Assembly: GCA_050952225.1 (NCBI GenBank)
Contig: JBMNKL010000003.1
Span: 310,001-374,000, forward strand
Direction of reading: 5' to 3'
DNA length: 64,000 nt
From: JBMNKL01 sp050952225
Lineage (GTDB): Bacteria > Bacillota > Clostridia > Acetivibrionales > DTU013
Shown here: positions 34,867-43,528 of the stretch, one piece after another
Numbering within the stretch: the first letter of the stretch is position 1
Layout of the letters: every line of letters starts with the position of its first letter
The notes under the pieces: model-generated
What the model was told of the DNA's origin: nothing
What the model saw: only the letters and a program-made list of their open reading frames with translations
Database searches by the model: none
Translations under genes and position numbers: made by a program

Positions 34867-35579
34867 ATGATAAACCAAATTATGATATATTTATATGCAA
34901 TACCTGCAATACTGGTTTCACTCAGTTTTCACGAAATGTCACATGCCTACGCCTCTTACAGGCAGGGTGATCCGACCGCGAAAAGAATGGGAAGGCTGAC
35001 GATGAATCCGCTGAGGCATCTTGATCCGGTTGGAACGCTTATGTTAATCGTATCAATGGTTAAAGGATTATGGTTTCGGATGGGCAAGACCCGTGCCGAT
35101 TGACCCGACCTACTACAGGGACCAAAAGCGCGGAGTAATCCTTGTAAGCCTGGCAGGTCCCGCTTCAAACCTGCTGCTTGCATTTTTATTCTCTTTGCCG
35201 ATGGCATATATTGCACTAAAAAACGGTTTTTCCACTGCCGAGATATACAATACCAACTTCGGTCTGTTTGGCGCGGACTACTCCTTTGAGTCAATACTGT
35301 TCAATATCAGCAGGTTTTTTTACATTATAAATATTGGACTTGCGACCTTCAACATACTTCCGATTCCGCCGCTGGACGGTTCAAAGATATTGACCGCGAT
35401 ACTTGCCCGTGGGTCTGTACTTTAGAATGATGCGATACGAGCGTTTTATCGGCCTGGTTTTTCTGGCGTTGATACTTTTAATGCCCGGTATACTCTTTAT
35501 GATGCTAACGCCGGTCAAAAAGCTTTTTGAAGGTATTCTGCGGCTTATTGCTACGCCAATATTGAGCATGCTGACATGA
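34867..35579 (+). CDS. Site-2 protease family membrane metalloprotease (two shifts)
   Basis: ATG 34867 follows CAAAGGAG. The zinc motif HExxH is in LSFHEMSHAYASYRQGD; the third ligand motif is in FNILPIPPLDGSKIL. The raw frame breaks near 35075 (leading to GFGWARPVPIDPTYYRD) and near 35410 (leading to PVGLYFRMMRYERFIGLVFL). The spanning product is about 237 residues with six membrane helices, the normal size for YwhC/YydB-type S2P proteins. Substrate unknown. An extended -10 (TGGTATAAT near 34825) lies upstream. Downstream neighbours trpS and scpAB match the common Firmicutes order. Confidence 0.85.
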
Positions 35580-35603
35580 TGTTTTTCTTTGATTCGCATT
35601 TTG

Positions 35604-35632
35604 TTGACATGGCCGTATACAATAATTAAAAT
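35604..35632 (+). promoter_or_regulatory. Promoter of trpS
   Basis: A consensus TTGACA at 35604-35609, a 17-base spacer, TAAAAT at 35627-35632. The leader to trpS is only about 75 bases, too short for a T-box. Confidence 0.75.
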
Positions 35633-35715
35633 AAGTTAAAGGCGTAGATTTGCTTTTAATAAACTTACAGCGCGTATTTAAGCTCTATAAATTTGAACTG
35701 GGAAGAGAGGCAAAA

Positions 35716-36705
35716 ATGAGTAAAGACATAATGCTTAGCGGTATGAGACCTACGGGTGCGCTGCACCTGGGGAATTACTTCGGGGCGCTTGATAACTGGG
35801 TCAGGCTGCAGGATGAATATGAGTGCTATTACTTTGTTGCCGATTGGCATGCGCTTACGACGGGATATGAGGATACGTCCGGCATCAAAGCGTATATAAA
35901 CGAAATGGTAGCAGATTGGCTCAGCGCCGGGCTTGACCCTGAGAAATGCACCATTTTCATCCAGTCGGCGATAAAAGAGCACGCGGAGCTGCATCTTCTT
36001 TTTTCCATGATCACACCGCTGTCATGGCTTTATAGATGCCCTACGTACAAGGACCAGTTGTCCGAACTGAAAGAAAAAAATATAGCAACATATGGTTTTC
36101 TCGGGTATCCGTGCCTTCAGGCCGCCGATATCCTGATATACAGGGCTGATGCGGTCCCCGTGGGGGAAGACCAGGTACCGCATATTGAGTTTACAAGGGA
36201 AATAGCAAGACGATTTAACTATCTTTACGGTGAAGTTTTTCCCGAACCTGCGGCAAGACTGACAAAAACAAAAGTACTTCCCGGTACGGACGGCAGAAAG
36301 ATGAGCAAAAGCTACAACAATACCATAGCTCTTTCCGATGATCCCGAAACGGTACGAAAAAAAGTCATGTCAATGGTTACGGACCCTGCGAGAATCAGGA
36401 AGGACGATCCCGGCCATCCCGATGTTTGCACGGTGTATGCTTTTCACAAGGTATTCAGTAATGAGGAAAGCGTCCGGGAAACGGAGCAGCTATGCAAATC
36501 GGGCGGTATAGGCTGTGTACAGTGCAAGAAAAATCTTGCCAAAAGAATGGCTGAAGTGCTTACACCGATATATGAAAGACGCCGGGAATTGCTGAAAAAG
36601 CCCGGTTATATCAGGGAAGTTGTTGAGAACGGCAATAGCAAGGCAAGGGCAATTGCCCAAAAGACAATGGAAGAGGTCAGGAAAGCCATGAAAATAGACT
36701 GGTAG
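35716..36705 (+). CDS. trpS: Tryptophanyl-tRNA synthetase
   Basis: 329 residues from ATG 35716 (GAGAGG upstream); the open frame extends upstream without a start signal. Class I motifs: the HIGH equivalent in MRPTGALHLGNYFGAL and KMSKS in DGRKMSKSYNNTI. GEDQVPHIEFTREIARRFN is the conserved tRNA/Trp region. It charges tRNA-Trp; a tRNA-Trp gene lies 9 kb upstream. The frame is intact. Confidence 0.96.
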   Translation: MSKDIMLSGMRPTGALHLGNYFGALDNWVRLQDEYECYYFVADWHALTTGYEDTSGIKAYINEMVADWLSAGLDPEKCTIFIQSAIKEHAELHLLFSMITPLSWLYRCPTYKDQLSELKEKNIATYGFLGYPCLQAADILIYRADAVPVGEDQVPHIEFTREIARRFNYLYGEVFPEPAARLTKTKVLPGTDGRKMSKSYNNTIALSDDPETVRKKVMSMVTDPARIRKDDPGHPDVCTVYAFHKVFSNEESVRETEQLCKSGGIGCVQCKKNLAKRMAEVLTPIYERRRELLKKPGYIREVVENGNSKARAIAQKTMEEVRKAMKIDW

Positions 36706-36760
36706 GATGTGACGGCAGCAAAAGAAAAGCCAAGGGAGGGAAAATGCCCTGGAAAGCGTA

Positions 36761-37548
36761 TTGACAAATGCCTGCAGAATTAAAATAGATAATTTCGAAG
36801 GCCCGTTTGACTTGCTTTTTCACCTTATTGAGAAAAACCAGTTCAACATATATGACATCCCTATCAATATAATAACCGACCAGTACATGGAATACCTATT
36901 TGCAATGCAGGAGCTTGACCTTGAAATTGCCAGCGAATTCCTGGTTATGGCTGCCACGCTGCTGCATATTAAATCGCGCATGCTGCTGCCCGAGAGGAAT
37001 CGAGAAAGAGCCCGAAGAAACAGATCCACGGGAAGAGCTGGTTATGAGGCTCCTTGAATACAGGAAGTTCAAGGATTTCACAAATGTCCTGAGGCAGCGT
37101 GAATATGAATGGGCAAAGGTATTTTATAAGCTCCCGGAAATAATAGGAGTTCCCGACAACGAAGAGGTGCTGGAACTGGCGCCTTGCAAATTGCGCGATG
37201 TTTACCTGGAGTTGCTTGATAAAAACAAGAGGAAAATAAATCCCAATGCAAATATAAACCGGGTAATACAGCATGAAAAAGTCTCATTAAGAAGCAAGAT
37301 GCGGGAAATAGTAAGAGAGCTCCTGAAAAAGAGCCGCCTGAGGTTCTCCGAGCTGTTCTCCTTTCGGCATAAGATCTACCGCTGATATCGTAATGGGATT
37401 TATGGCCGCTCTTGAGCTAGCAAAGATGAAAAAAATAAAGATTAACCAAAGAAAGATGTTTGGCGAGATTTATATGGACAGAATTGATCCGTTGCCTGAA
37501 AAGTCAGGGATTGTTTTTGAACAGGAAAAACTGGATAACATGGCATAG
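36761..37548 (+). CDS. scpA: Segregation and condensation protein A (two shifts)
   Basis: TTG 36761 begins MTNACRIKIDNFEGPFDLLF, the classic kleisin N-terminus. A shift near 36985-37000 takes the frame to RGIEKEPEETDPREELVMRL and RLLEYRKFKDF, and a second near 37375 takes it to STADIVMGFMAALELAKMKK and KMFGEIYMDRI. The spanning product is about 262 residues, the family length. ScpA bridges the SMC head domains and recruits ScpB for chromosome segregation. scpB follows after 70 bases. The breaks are most likely sequence errors, as the gene is broadly conserved and important. Confidence 0.9.
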
Positions 37549-37618
37549 GTAACAATCTTTATTGCAAAATGATGATATAAAATATTAAAAGATTCCGGAT
37601 AAGGAAGTAAAGCGGAAT

Positions 37619-38239
37619 ATGGAGCGGAATATGGAGATAAAGGAGATAGAATCTATTATCGAGGGAGTGCTTTTTGCGGCCGGAGACCCGGTGCCGGTGG
37701 AAAAGCTGTCGGAAATACTGGGGCTGGACAAAAAGACCACCCGTCTTATTCTGGATAACATGGCGGTATCGATGCAAAACTCCAGGAGAGGCCTGATGAT
37801 TAGGGAAATTGACGGCTGTTACCAGCTATGCACAAGGCCTGAGCATTTCGAATACATAAGAAAACTGGCAGAGCCGAGACAAAAACAGGCGCTTTCGCAG
37901 GCCGCATATGAAACGCTGGCAATTATAGCTTATAATCAGCCCGTTACCAGGGCACGGATAGAAATGATACGTGGAGTTAATTCCGACAGTGCTATTACAC
38001 GGCTGATTGAGCGAAACCTGGTAAGGGAGGCCGGAAGGCTCGATACTCCCGGAAGGCCGCTTCTCTATGAAACGACGGAAGAATTCCTGCGAAGCTTTGG
38101 TTTTAAATCCCTCCGGGACCTTCCCATCATCGAAATTGATAACCTTTCCCATGAAGAAACCAAATCAAGCCGGCGCATTAACGGACGGCAAGACAGAATG
38201 AAAAAGCGTAAAAATGGAAAAAATAAATATGCCAGATAA
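37619..38239 (+). CDS. scpB: Segregation and condensation protein B
   Basis: 206 residues; ATG 37631 is an alternative start with similar support. Two winged-helix domains: IEGVLFAAGDPVPVEKLSEI and QAAYETLAIIAYNQPVTRAR with IEMIRGVNSDSAITRLIERN. RPLLYETTEEFLRSFGFKSL is the conserved end before a basic, low-complexity tail (SSRRINGRQDRMKKRKNGKN). It dimerises and binds ScpA in the SMC complex. Frame intact. Confidence 0.94.
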   Translation: MERNMEIKEIESIIEGVLFAAGDPVPVEKLSEILGLDKKTTRLILDNMAVSMQNSRRGLMIREIDGCYQLCTRPEHFEYIRKLAEPRQKQALSQAAYETLAIIAYNQPVTRARIEMIRGVNSDSAITRLIERNLVREAGRLDTPGRPLLYETTEEFLRSFGFKSLRDLPIIEIDNLSHEETKSSRRINGRQDRMKKRKNGKNKYAR

Positions 38240-38272
38240 AGTACAGGTTTATGATGTATATTGAGGTTCTTT

Positions 38273-38932
38273 ATGCGCTATATGGCTGTATTATTGCTGT
38301 TGGTTCCGTTCCTGGCGGTTTATTTCAGTGCCAGGATAAAGGCTGCGTTCATTTACACGCGCAATGAGCGGGAAGAATGGCTGAAAATTGTTTTTTACAC
38401 CGGTAAAGGGCATTTGCACTATGAATACAGGGTACCCCTCGCTAAAAAGGAAGGAGACAAAATAAAGTTCAAGCTTGTAAAGGGACAAAGCCGTGAAATG
38501 CGAGGCGGTACTGAAAAAAGTAAAAAATTGATGCCGTTGGATATTGTTAGAAAAATTAACAGCGTAAGGATGTATCTAAAGGACCATGGCGACTTGCTGG
38601 AAGATATAAAAAACTATCTAAACAAAAATAATATAAATGCTGAATTTAAAATAAACCTGAGACAAGGAACAGGCGATGCAGCCCTGACAGGCTTGACCTG
38701 CGGATTGTTGTGGGCAGCGGCCGGAATCATCACTACTCATATTTCAAGACATATCAGGGTTACCAAAAACAAGGCAAGCATTATGCCCTGCTATGACAAA
38801 AGCGTGTTTGAAGTGGATGCAAGCTGCATATTTCACGTCAGATTAGTCCATATTATAGTTGTACTGAAAAAAATATACTACACGAAATTTATCATGAAAT
38901 TAAAGATGACAGGTGGTGAAGTTAGTGGCTGA
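38273..38932 (+). CDS. DUF2953 protein (YtfI-like)
   Basis: 219 residues from ATG 38273 (GAGG 7 bases upstream). N-terminal membrane helix (AVLLLLVPFLAVYFSARIKA), then a soluble region, and the family pattern TGDAALTGLTCGLLWAAAGI near residues 145-165. The C-terminal basic segment includes KKIYYTKFIMKLKM. In Bacillus and Clostridia this gene directly precedes ytfJ and is sporulation-linked. It overlaps ytfJ by 8 bases here. Confidence 0.82.
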   Translation: MRYMAVLLLLVPFLAVYFSARIKAAFIYTRNEREEWLKIVFYTGKGHLHYEYRVPLAKKEGDKIKFKLVKGQSREMRGGTEKSKKLMPLDIVRKINSVRMYLKDHGDLLEDIKNYLNKNNINAEFKINLRQGTGDAALTGLTCGLLWAAAGIITTHISRHIRVTKNKASIMPCYDKSVFEVDASCIFHVRLVHIIVVLKKIYYTKFIMKLKMTGGEVSG

Positions 38933-39395
38933 AGCAACATCCCATAGAAGCATTGATGACAACGGCAATGGAAAGCATCAAACAAATGGTGGATGTCAAT
39001 ACAATCGTCGGTGATGCGGTACAATCGCCGGACGGGACCGTAATAATCCCGATATCAAAGGTAACATTCGGTTTTGCTGCCGGCGGAGGCGAGTACGAAT
39101 ACCAGGAAAATCGGAGGAAGCAGAAAACAACCGTACAGTTAAAGATGATACAGGCGAAAACTCGAATAAATTCCCTTTCGCCGGCGGCAGCGGAGCGGGA
39201 GTCAGCATTAATCCCGTAGCGTTTATGGTGGCCGGAAACGGCCATATAAAGCTCCTGCCCGTGAATATAAATTCAACGGCGGACAAGATACTGGATTTGG
39301 TACCGGAATTATTATGCAGGCTGGAAAGCTTATGTAAGAAAAGAGTGTCAGTCAGGAAGGAAAAGGAAAAAAGAGAAAAGGAAGAAGACGAATAA
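38925..39395 (+). CDS. ytfJ: Sporulation protein YtfJ/GerW (two shifts)
   Basis: GTG 38925 follows AGGTGGTGAA. After a shift near 38935 the frame reads HPIEALMTTAMESIKQMVDV, NTIVGDAVQSPDGTVIIPIS and KVTFGFAAGGGEYEYQ. A second shift near 39120 restores FPFAGGSGAGVSINPVAFMV and HIKLLPVNINSTADKILDLV with a Lys/Glu-rich tail. All conserved YtfJ blocks are present over about 156 residues. YtfJ (GerW) is needed in Bacillus for spore germination with some germinants. Confidence 0.88.
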
Positions 39396-39417
39396 GCAGG
39401 ATTTCCGCCATTTTGCA

Positions 39418-39475
39418 AAAAGCCGTAGCCCGATTTGTAATCATGTTATCGGGTATGGCTTTTTTTGCTTTTTAT
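39418..39475 (+). terminator. Terminator after ytfJ
   Basis: AAAAGCC(G)TAGCCCGAT pairs imperfectly with ATCGGGTATGGCTTTT, followed by a long T-rich run. Confidence 0.65.
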
Positions 39476-39529
39476 TGATATATTTTATGCGAAAGGGCAT
39501 GGTAACTTGGAAAGAGGAAGGTAAGCGAC

Positions 39530-40270
39530 ATGGCAGGAATCAGGCTGCAAAAATATCTTGCGGCTTGCGGGCTGGCATCCAGGCGTAAATGCGAAGAGCT
39601 GATCTCGCAGGGCAGGGTACAGGTTGATGGCCGGGTAGTTACGGAGCAGGGTTTTAAAATTAAGGGCAATGAAGTAATTAAAGTTGACGGTGCCGTAGTC
39701 GGTAACGAGCAAAAAAAGGTCTATATATTGCTCAATAAGCCGGAAGGTTACATATCATCCGTTAAAGACCAGTTTTCGAGGAAGACGGTTTTGGACCTGG
39801 TTGATGATGTCAGGGAGCGGATTTACCCGGTGGGAAGGCTGGACTATGATACCTCCGGCTTGATCATACTGACAAATGACGGTGAGTTTGCAAACATGAT
39901 AATGCATCCGAGCCACGGTCTGAAAAAGGCATACCGCGCCGTCATAAGCGGAACGCTAAGTTCAAAAGAGGTCGAGCGCCTTAAGGAAGGCATTGCAGTC
40001 GAAGATTACATAACGGCGCCTGCCGACGTGCGCGTAATAAAACCGGGCCGGCATGAATCGGTCGTGGAAATAGCCATTCACGAAGGGAAAAACAGGCAGG
40101 TCAGAAAGATGTTCGAGTCGCTGGGCCATCGTGTAATTAAGTTAAAAAGGATTGCCATAGGCGCTGTTACCATAAATGGGCTCGCCGAAGGCAGATGGAG
40201 GCACCTGAGGAAGAGCGAAATAGCATTGCTGTATAAAGCGGCGTCAAAAGATGATACCAGTCATCGATGA
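39530..40270 (+). CDS. rluB: 23S rRNA pseudouridine synthase, RluB/RsuA family
   Basis: 246 residues. The N-terminal S4 RNA-binding domain (IRLQKYLAACGLASRRKCEE) precedes the catalytic domain, with the nucleophile Asp in PVGRLDYDTSGLIILTNDGE. Conserved KKAYRAVISG and HEGKNRQVRKMFESLGHRV follow. It converts a uridine in 23S rRNA helix 89 to pseudouridine. The position after scpAB and ytfJ is the standard Firmicutes arrangement. Confidence 0.94.
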   Translation: MAGIRLQKYLAACGLASRRKCEELISQGRVQVDGRVVTEQGFKIKGNEVIKVDGAVVGNEQKKVYILLNKPEGYISSVKDQFSRKTVLDLVDDVRERIYPVGRLDYDTSGLIILTNDGEFANMIMHPSHGLKKAYRAVISGTLSSKEVERLKEGIAVEDYITAPADVRVIKPGRHESVVEIAIHEGKNRQVRKMFESLGHRVIKLKRIAIGAVTINGLAEGRWRHLRKSEIALLYKAASKDDTSHR

Positions 40271-40598
40271 TACTAAATGAAGAAATTAGCTTGTATTTCA
40301 TCTATCTACTAATCATATTTTCACTGGCTTCTTGCAAAGCAGCAAATATTTGCGATTCCAATATTTTAACTGAAGCTGAGGCCGCAAACGCACAGCCTGA
40401 TCTCGAGATATCCCCTGGTATTGAGATCGTGCATACGTTATCGGAGAGAACATACTATGAAACCCTCAAACAGGCAGAAGATGAAGCCACTATTATAGTT
40501 AGAGCCGCGCAAAGGGGACTCTTGACCAAGAAGTGGATATTATATATGACTATAAGCAATTTGCGATGTTGAAAGTTGTTGATAATATTGAATTATGA
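40267..40598 (+). CDS. Short lipoprotein, probably truncated
   Basis: ATG 40267 overlaps the rluB stop (ATGA). The signal sequence YFIYLLIIFSLASCKAAN has a lipobox (L-A-S-C). The rest is acidic (LTEAEAANAQPDLEISPGIE), then TLKQAEDEATIIVRAAQRG. The raw frame ends at 40572; one base near 40530 shifts it to VDIIYDYKQFAMLKVVDNIE and a stop at 40598. The mobile element begins 52 bases later, so the protein may once have been longer. No family recognised. Confidence 0.5.
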
Positions 40599-40650
40599 GG
40601 CATGAAAAAAATATTTTCCCCCAATATTAAATGAAAAGAAGCAGGTTAGA

Positions 40651-42225
40651 GGCACATTGACAAAATAATAACGAATTTTCACCCCATGGGAAAGAAACTA
40701 AAAAAACACTTGAAGAAAGCACCCGAAAATGGCTTGAAGCGGCCAAAAACAGGTGAAAAAAAGCCTCCACTAGTGTATAATGGTATTGTTTATACAAAAA
40801 AACCAAAACACAAAAGAGGAGGCCACTTACATGTCCAGTATACCACAAATATCATTGTTTGAGTTCATGAAATTTGAAGATTTAAACGAATTACAGGAAT
40901 TAAAATTAATCCTGGAGAATTTGCCGGATGAAGAACTTATGCGGAGGCTAGAGGATAAAAGAAAAAACGGACGTGATGATTATCCGGTAAGAGCTATGTG
41001 GAATTCCGTAATAGCAGGTGTAATTTATAGACATGAGAGCATTGGGAAGCTGATAGCTGAGCTGGGCCGTAACGGTCAGTTAAGATATATATGCGGTTTC
41101 AGGAAATATGAAGTGGTAGAAGATGAGTTTGGCAATAAAGTGACAAGGCCTAAGATACCAAACAGCTGGAACTACAGCAGGTTTTTAGCAAACCTTATGG
41201 AGGAGCAGGAGTTAATAAACGAGATGTTTGAGACGGCAGTAAGTGAAATAGCAAAGTTGCTCCCCGGTTTTGGGAAGACGTTAGCCATAGACGGAAAGGC
41301 TATTAATTCCTATGCGAGATAGGCCCAACAAGAACATGAAAGAAGTGGACGGCAGAAGAGACCTGGACGCTGATACAGGGATCAAGAAATATAAAGGTAT
41401 TAATGATGACGGTACAAAGTGGGAGAAGGTAAAGAGTTGGTTTGGATATGAGCTTCACTTGATAGTAGACGCTGAATATGAGTTGCCGGTGGCATTTGAA
41501 GTAACCAAGGCAAGTGCATCGGAGGTTAAGGAAGGTAAGAAGCTCATAGAGAAAGTTGGAAAAGTTCACCCGGAGATAATGGACAGGTGTGAATATTTTC
41601 TTGGTGACAGGGGTTATGACGATACTGAAACCATAGAGATGCTTTGGGATGAGTATAAAATCAAGCCTGTAATAGATATGCGGAACATGTGGGAAAACAA
41701 GAATGAAGTAAGGATGTTTGAGAACAGGAACAATATTGTAGGGTATGATAACTTTGGGTGTATATATTGCTATGATCCGGTAATGGGAGAGAAACATCTG
41801 ATGGGGTTCGGAGGGTTCGAAAAAGAGAGGGAGGCGTTAAAATACATATGTCCATGCAAAAGTTATTTGATAGAATGTAAGGGGTGCAGCAAGTGCCCGT
41901 ACTATAACAAGGCTATAAGAATCAAGCTTGAAGAAGACCGGAGGAGATTTACACCAGTGGCCCGGTCGAGCTACAAGTGGGAGAGGATATATAAGTTAAG
42001 AACCTCAATAGAAAGGGTAAACAGCAGGATAGACAATGTTTATGGGTTTGAGAGGCATTTTATACGGGGAATAAAAAAGATGAAATTAAGATGCAGCCTG
42101 GCATTGATAGTGATGCTGGTAAAAGAAATAGCTATACTAAAGCAGTGGGAGAAACGACGACGAAAACAGGCTGTATAAGAATGAGAAAAAATAAAGTTAT
42201 CCACAAAAAATTGGTGAAGTGTGCC
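40651..42225 (+). mobile_element. Insertion sequence with DDE transposase
   Basis: About 1575 bp bounded by short imperfect inverted repeats: GGCACATTGACAAAA at the left and, reversed, GGCACACTTCACCAA at the right end. It contains one transposase gene of about 450 codons in two overlapping frames. No flanking target duplication is obvious. The boundaries are inferred from the repeats and could be off by several bases. Confidence 0.65.
40831..42178 (+). CDS. IS transposase, DDE type (one frame shift)
   Basis: ATG 40831 follows GAGGAGG. The first frame (to 41322) has an N-terminal domain (YPVRAMWNSVIAGVIYRHES) and the first catalytic Asp in KTLAIDGKAINSYAR. A shift at about 41318 leads into the second frame with RRDLDADTGIKKYKGIND, the second Asp in YFLGDRGYDDTETIEML, a zinc-like Cys cluster (CPCKSYLIECKGCSKCPYY) and the Glu in RTSIERVNSRIDNVYGFERH. 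This is an IS4/IS5-superfamily DDE enzyme; the exact family is not assigned. The shift lacks an evident slippery heptamer and matches the window-wide indel pattern. Confidence 0.85.
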
Positions 42226-42437
42226 CTTTTATGTGGATAAGGCTGAAAACCGCGCCTTTGGACAGCTTAAAACATAAAAAGGCACTGTTTTTAAGCGATA
42301 GAAAAGGCAGGAGGATTTCGTTCGGGCAGATTTTGAGTAATTTTAGGGGTGCAACGCAAATTGCTCATACATATTTGTGTTTGCAAAAATGACCGTCGAA
42401 TAATATAATATAATGTAATATTGGGGGTTTTACGTGT

Positions 42438-43472
42438 ATGTTTGATTTTATTAAAGAAGTTCTTCAGTATGCAAAGACGAATAACGCAACTGACCTTCAT
42501 CTTGCGGCCGGTTCGGTCCCGAGGACAAGAATAGACGGACAGTTATTACCCACCCCCTTTGATAAGGTCATGTCGGAAACAACAACCAGGATTATTGATA
42601 GTATTCTTAATGATGATCAAAAAGAAACTCTCAAGGAACGGCATTATATCAGCATACCGTTTCCCATCGAAGATATTGGCAGGGTTAGGGCAAATGTTTT
42701 TATGCAAAGGGGCTCTTATTCGATTAATTTCAAATTGCTGGACAAGCCATTGCCTTCATACGAGGAACTTGGCATTCCGGACGTTGTGATTAACTTAAGC
42801 GAATTAAAGAACGGGCTTGTGCTTGTTTGCGGAGATAGGAAGACGGGAAAATCCACGACCGTTGCCTCCATAATTAAGAAAATAAGCGAGTCCAGGAAGT
42901 GCCATATTATTACCGTCGAGGATCCTATTGAGTATTTATACAGGCATGACGAGTCGATTATAAGCCAAAAGGAAGTAGGGCTGGATATTCTCAGTTTTTC
43001 CGACGGCATTTATTCCGCCGTGGCACAGGACCCGGACGTAATCATGATCAGTTTTGCCGGGGATCCCGAAACGTTTTCCGCAGCCTTGTATGCGGCGGAA
43101 AATGGCCATCTCGTGCTGACTTCCCTGAAAGCGTCCAGTTCCGTGAAAGCCATCGAGTATATAACCGGGATGTACCCGGGGGACAGGAGAAACCACATTA
43201 AGATGCAGCTTAGCAGTGTACTCCAGGCTATTGTCGTCCAAAAGCTGATTCCGGCAATTGACGGAAAAGGGATGAAGCTTGCAACAGAAGTAATGCTTGC
43301 AAACAGCGCAATGAGAAACCTTATCCTGGAGAATAAAGCTCACCAGATACCTGCCGTCATAAAAGCGAGTAAAGCCCTCGGTATGATGACAATGGAGGAT
43401 TCCATCAATGAGTTGTACGCCAGGGGCTGGATTTCGAAGGAAAACGCGCACAGTTACATTGCAGACGTTTGA
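42438..43472 (+). CDS. PilT-like secretion/pilus ATPase with altered active-site boxes
   Basis: 344 residues, full PilT length, with the N-terminal PAS-like domain (NNATDLHLAAGSVPRTRIDG). The P-loop is CGDRKTGKSTT (132-141), and the Asp box HIITVEDPIEYLYRHDESI is normal. The Walker B region reads DPDVIMISFAGDPET, where PilT proteins have DPDVILVGEMRDLET: the catalytic Glu position (206) is Phe. The His box LATLHTNS is replaced by LTSLKASS (Lys231). No pilin, PilC or PilM-Q genes are nearby. It heads a cluster with a sensor kinase, signal peptidase and small exported proteins. Activity may be reduced or regulatory. Confidence 0.85.
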   Translation: MFDFIKEVLQYAKTNNATDLHLAAGSVPRTRIDGQLLPTPFDKVMSETTTRIIDSILNDDQKETLKERHYISIPFPIEDIGRVRANVFMQRGSYSINFKLLDKPLPSYEELGIPDVVINLSELKNGLVLVCGDRKTGKSTTVASIIKKISESRKCHIITVEDPIEYLYRHDESIISQKEVGLDILSFSDGIYSAVAQDPDVIMISFAGDPETFSAALYAAENGHLVLTSLKASSSVKAIEYITGMYPGDRRNHIKMQLSSVLQAIVVQKLIPAIDGKGMKLATEVMLANSAMRNLILENKAHQIPAVIKASKALGMMTMEDSINELYARGWISKENAHSYIADV

Positions 43473-43528
43473 AGATACTGAATAAATAAAATACTGTGCA
43501 AAAGATAAAATGAAGCAGGAGAAATGAA

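Noticed and set aside
35610..35716. Tryptophan T-box upstream of trpS
   Set aside because: The leader from the consensus promoter is only about 75 bases and lacks a specifier hairpin or antiterminator.
41300..41335. Programmed frameshift in the transposase
   Set aside because: Some IS elements use programmed shifts, but no slippery heptamer or downstream stimulatory structure is evident, and one-base errors are common across this window.
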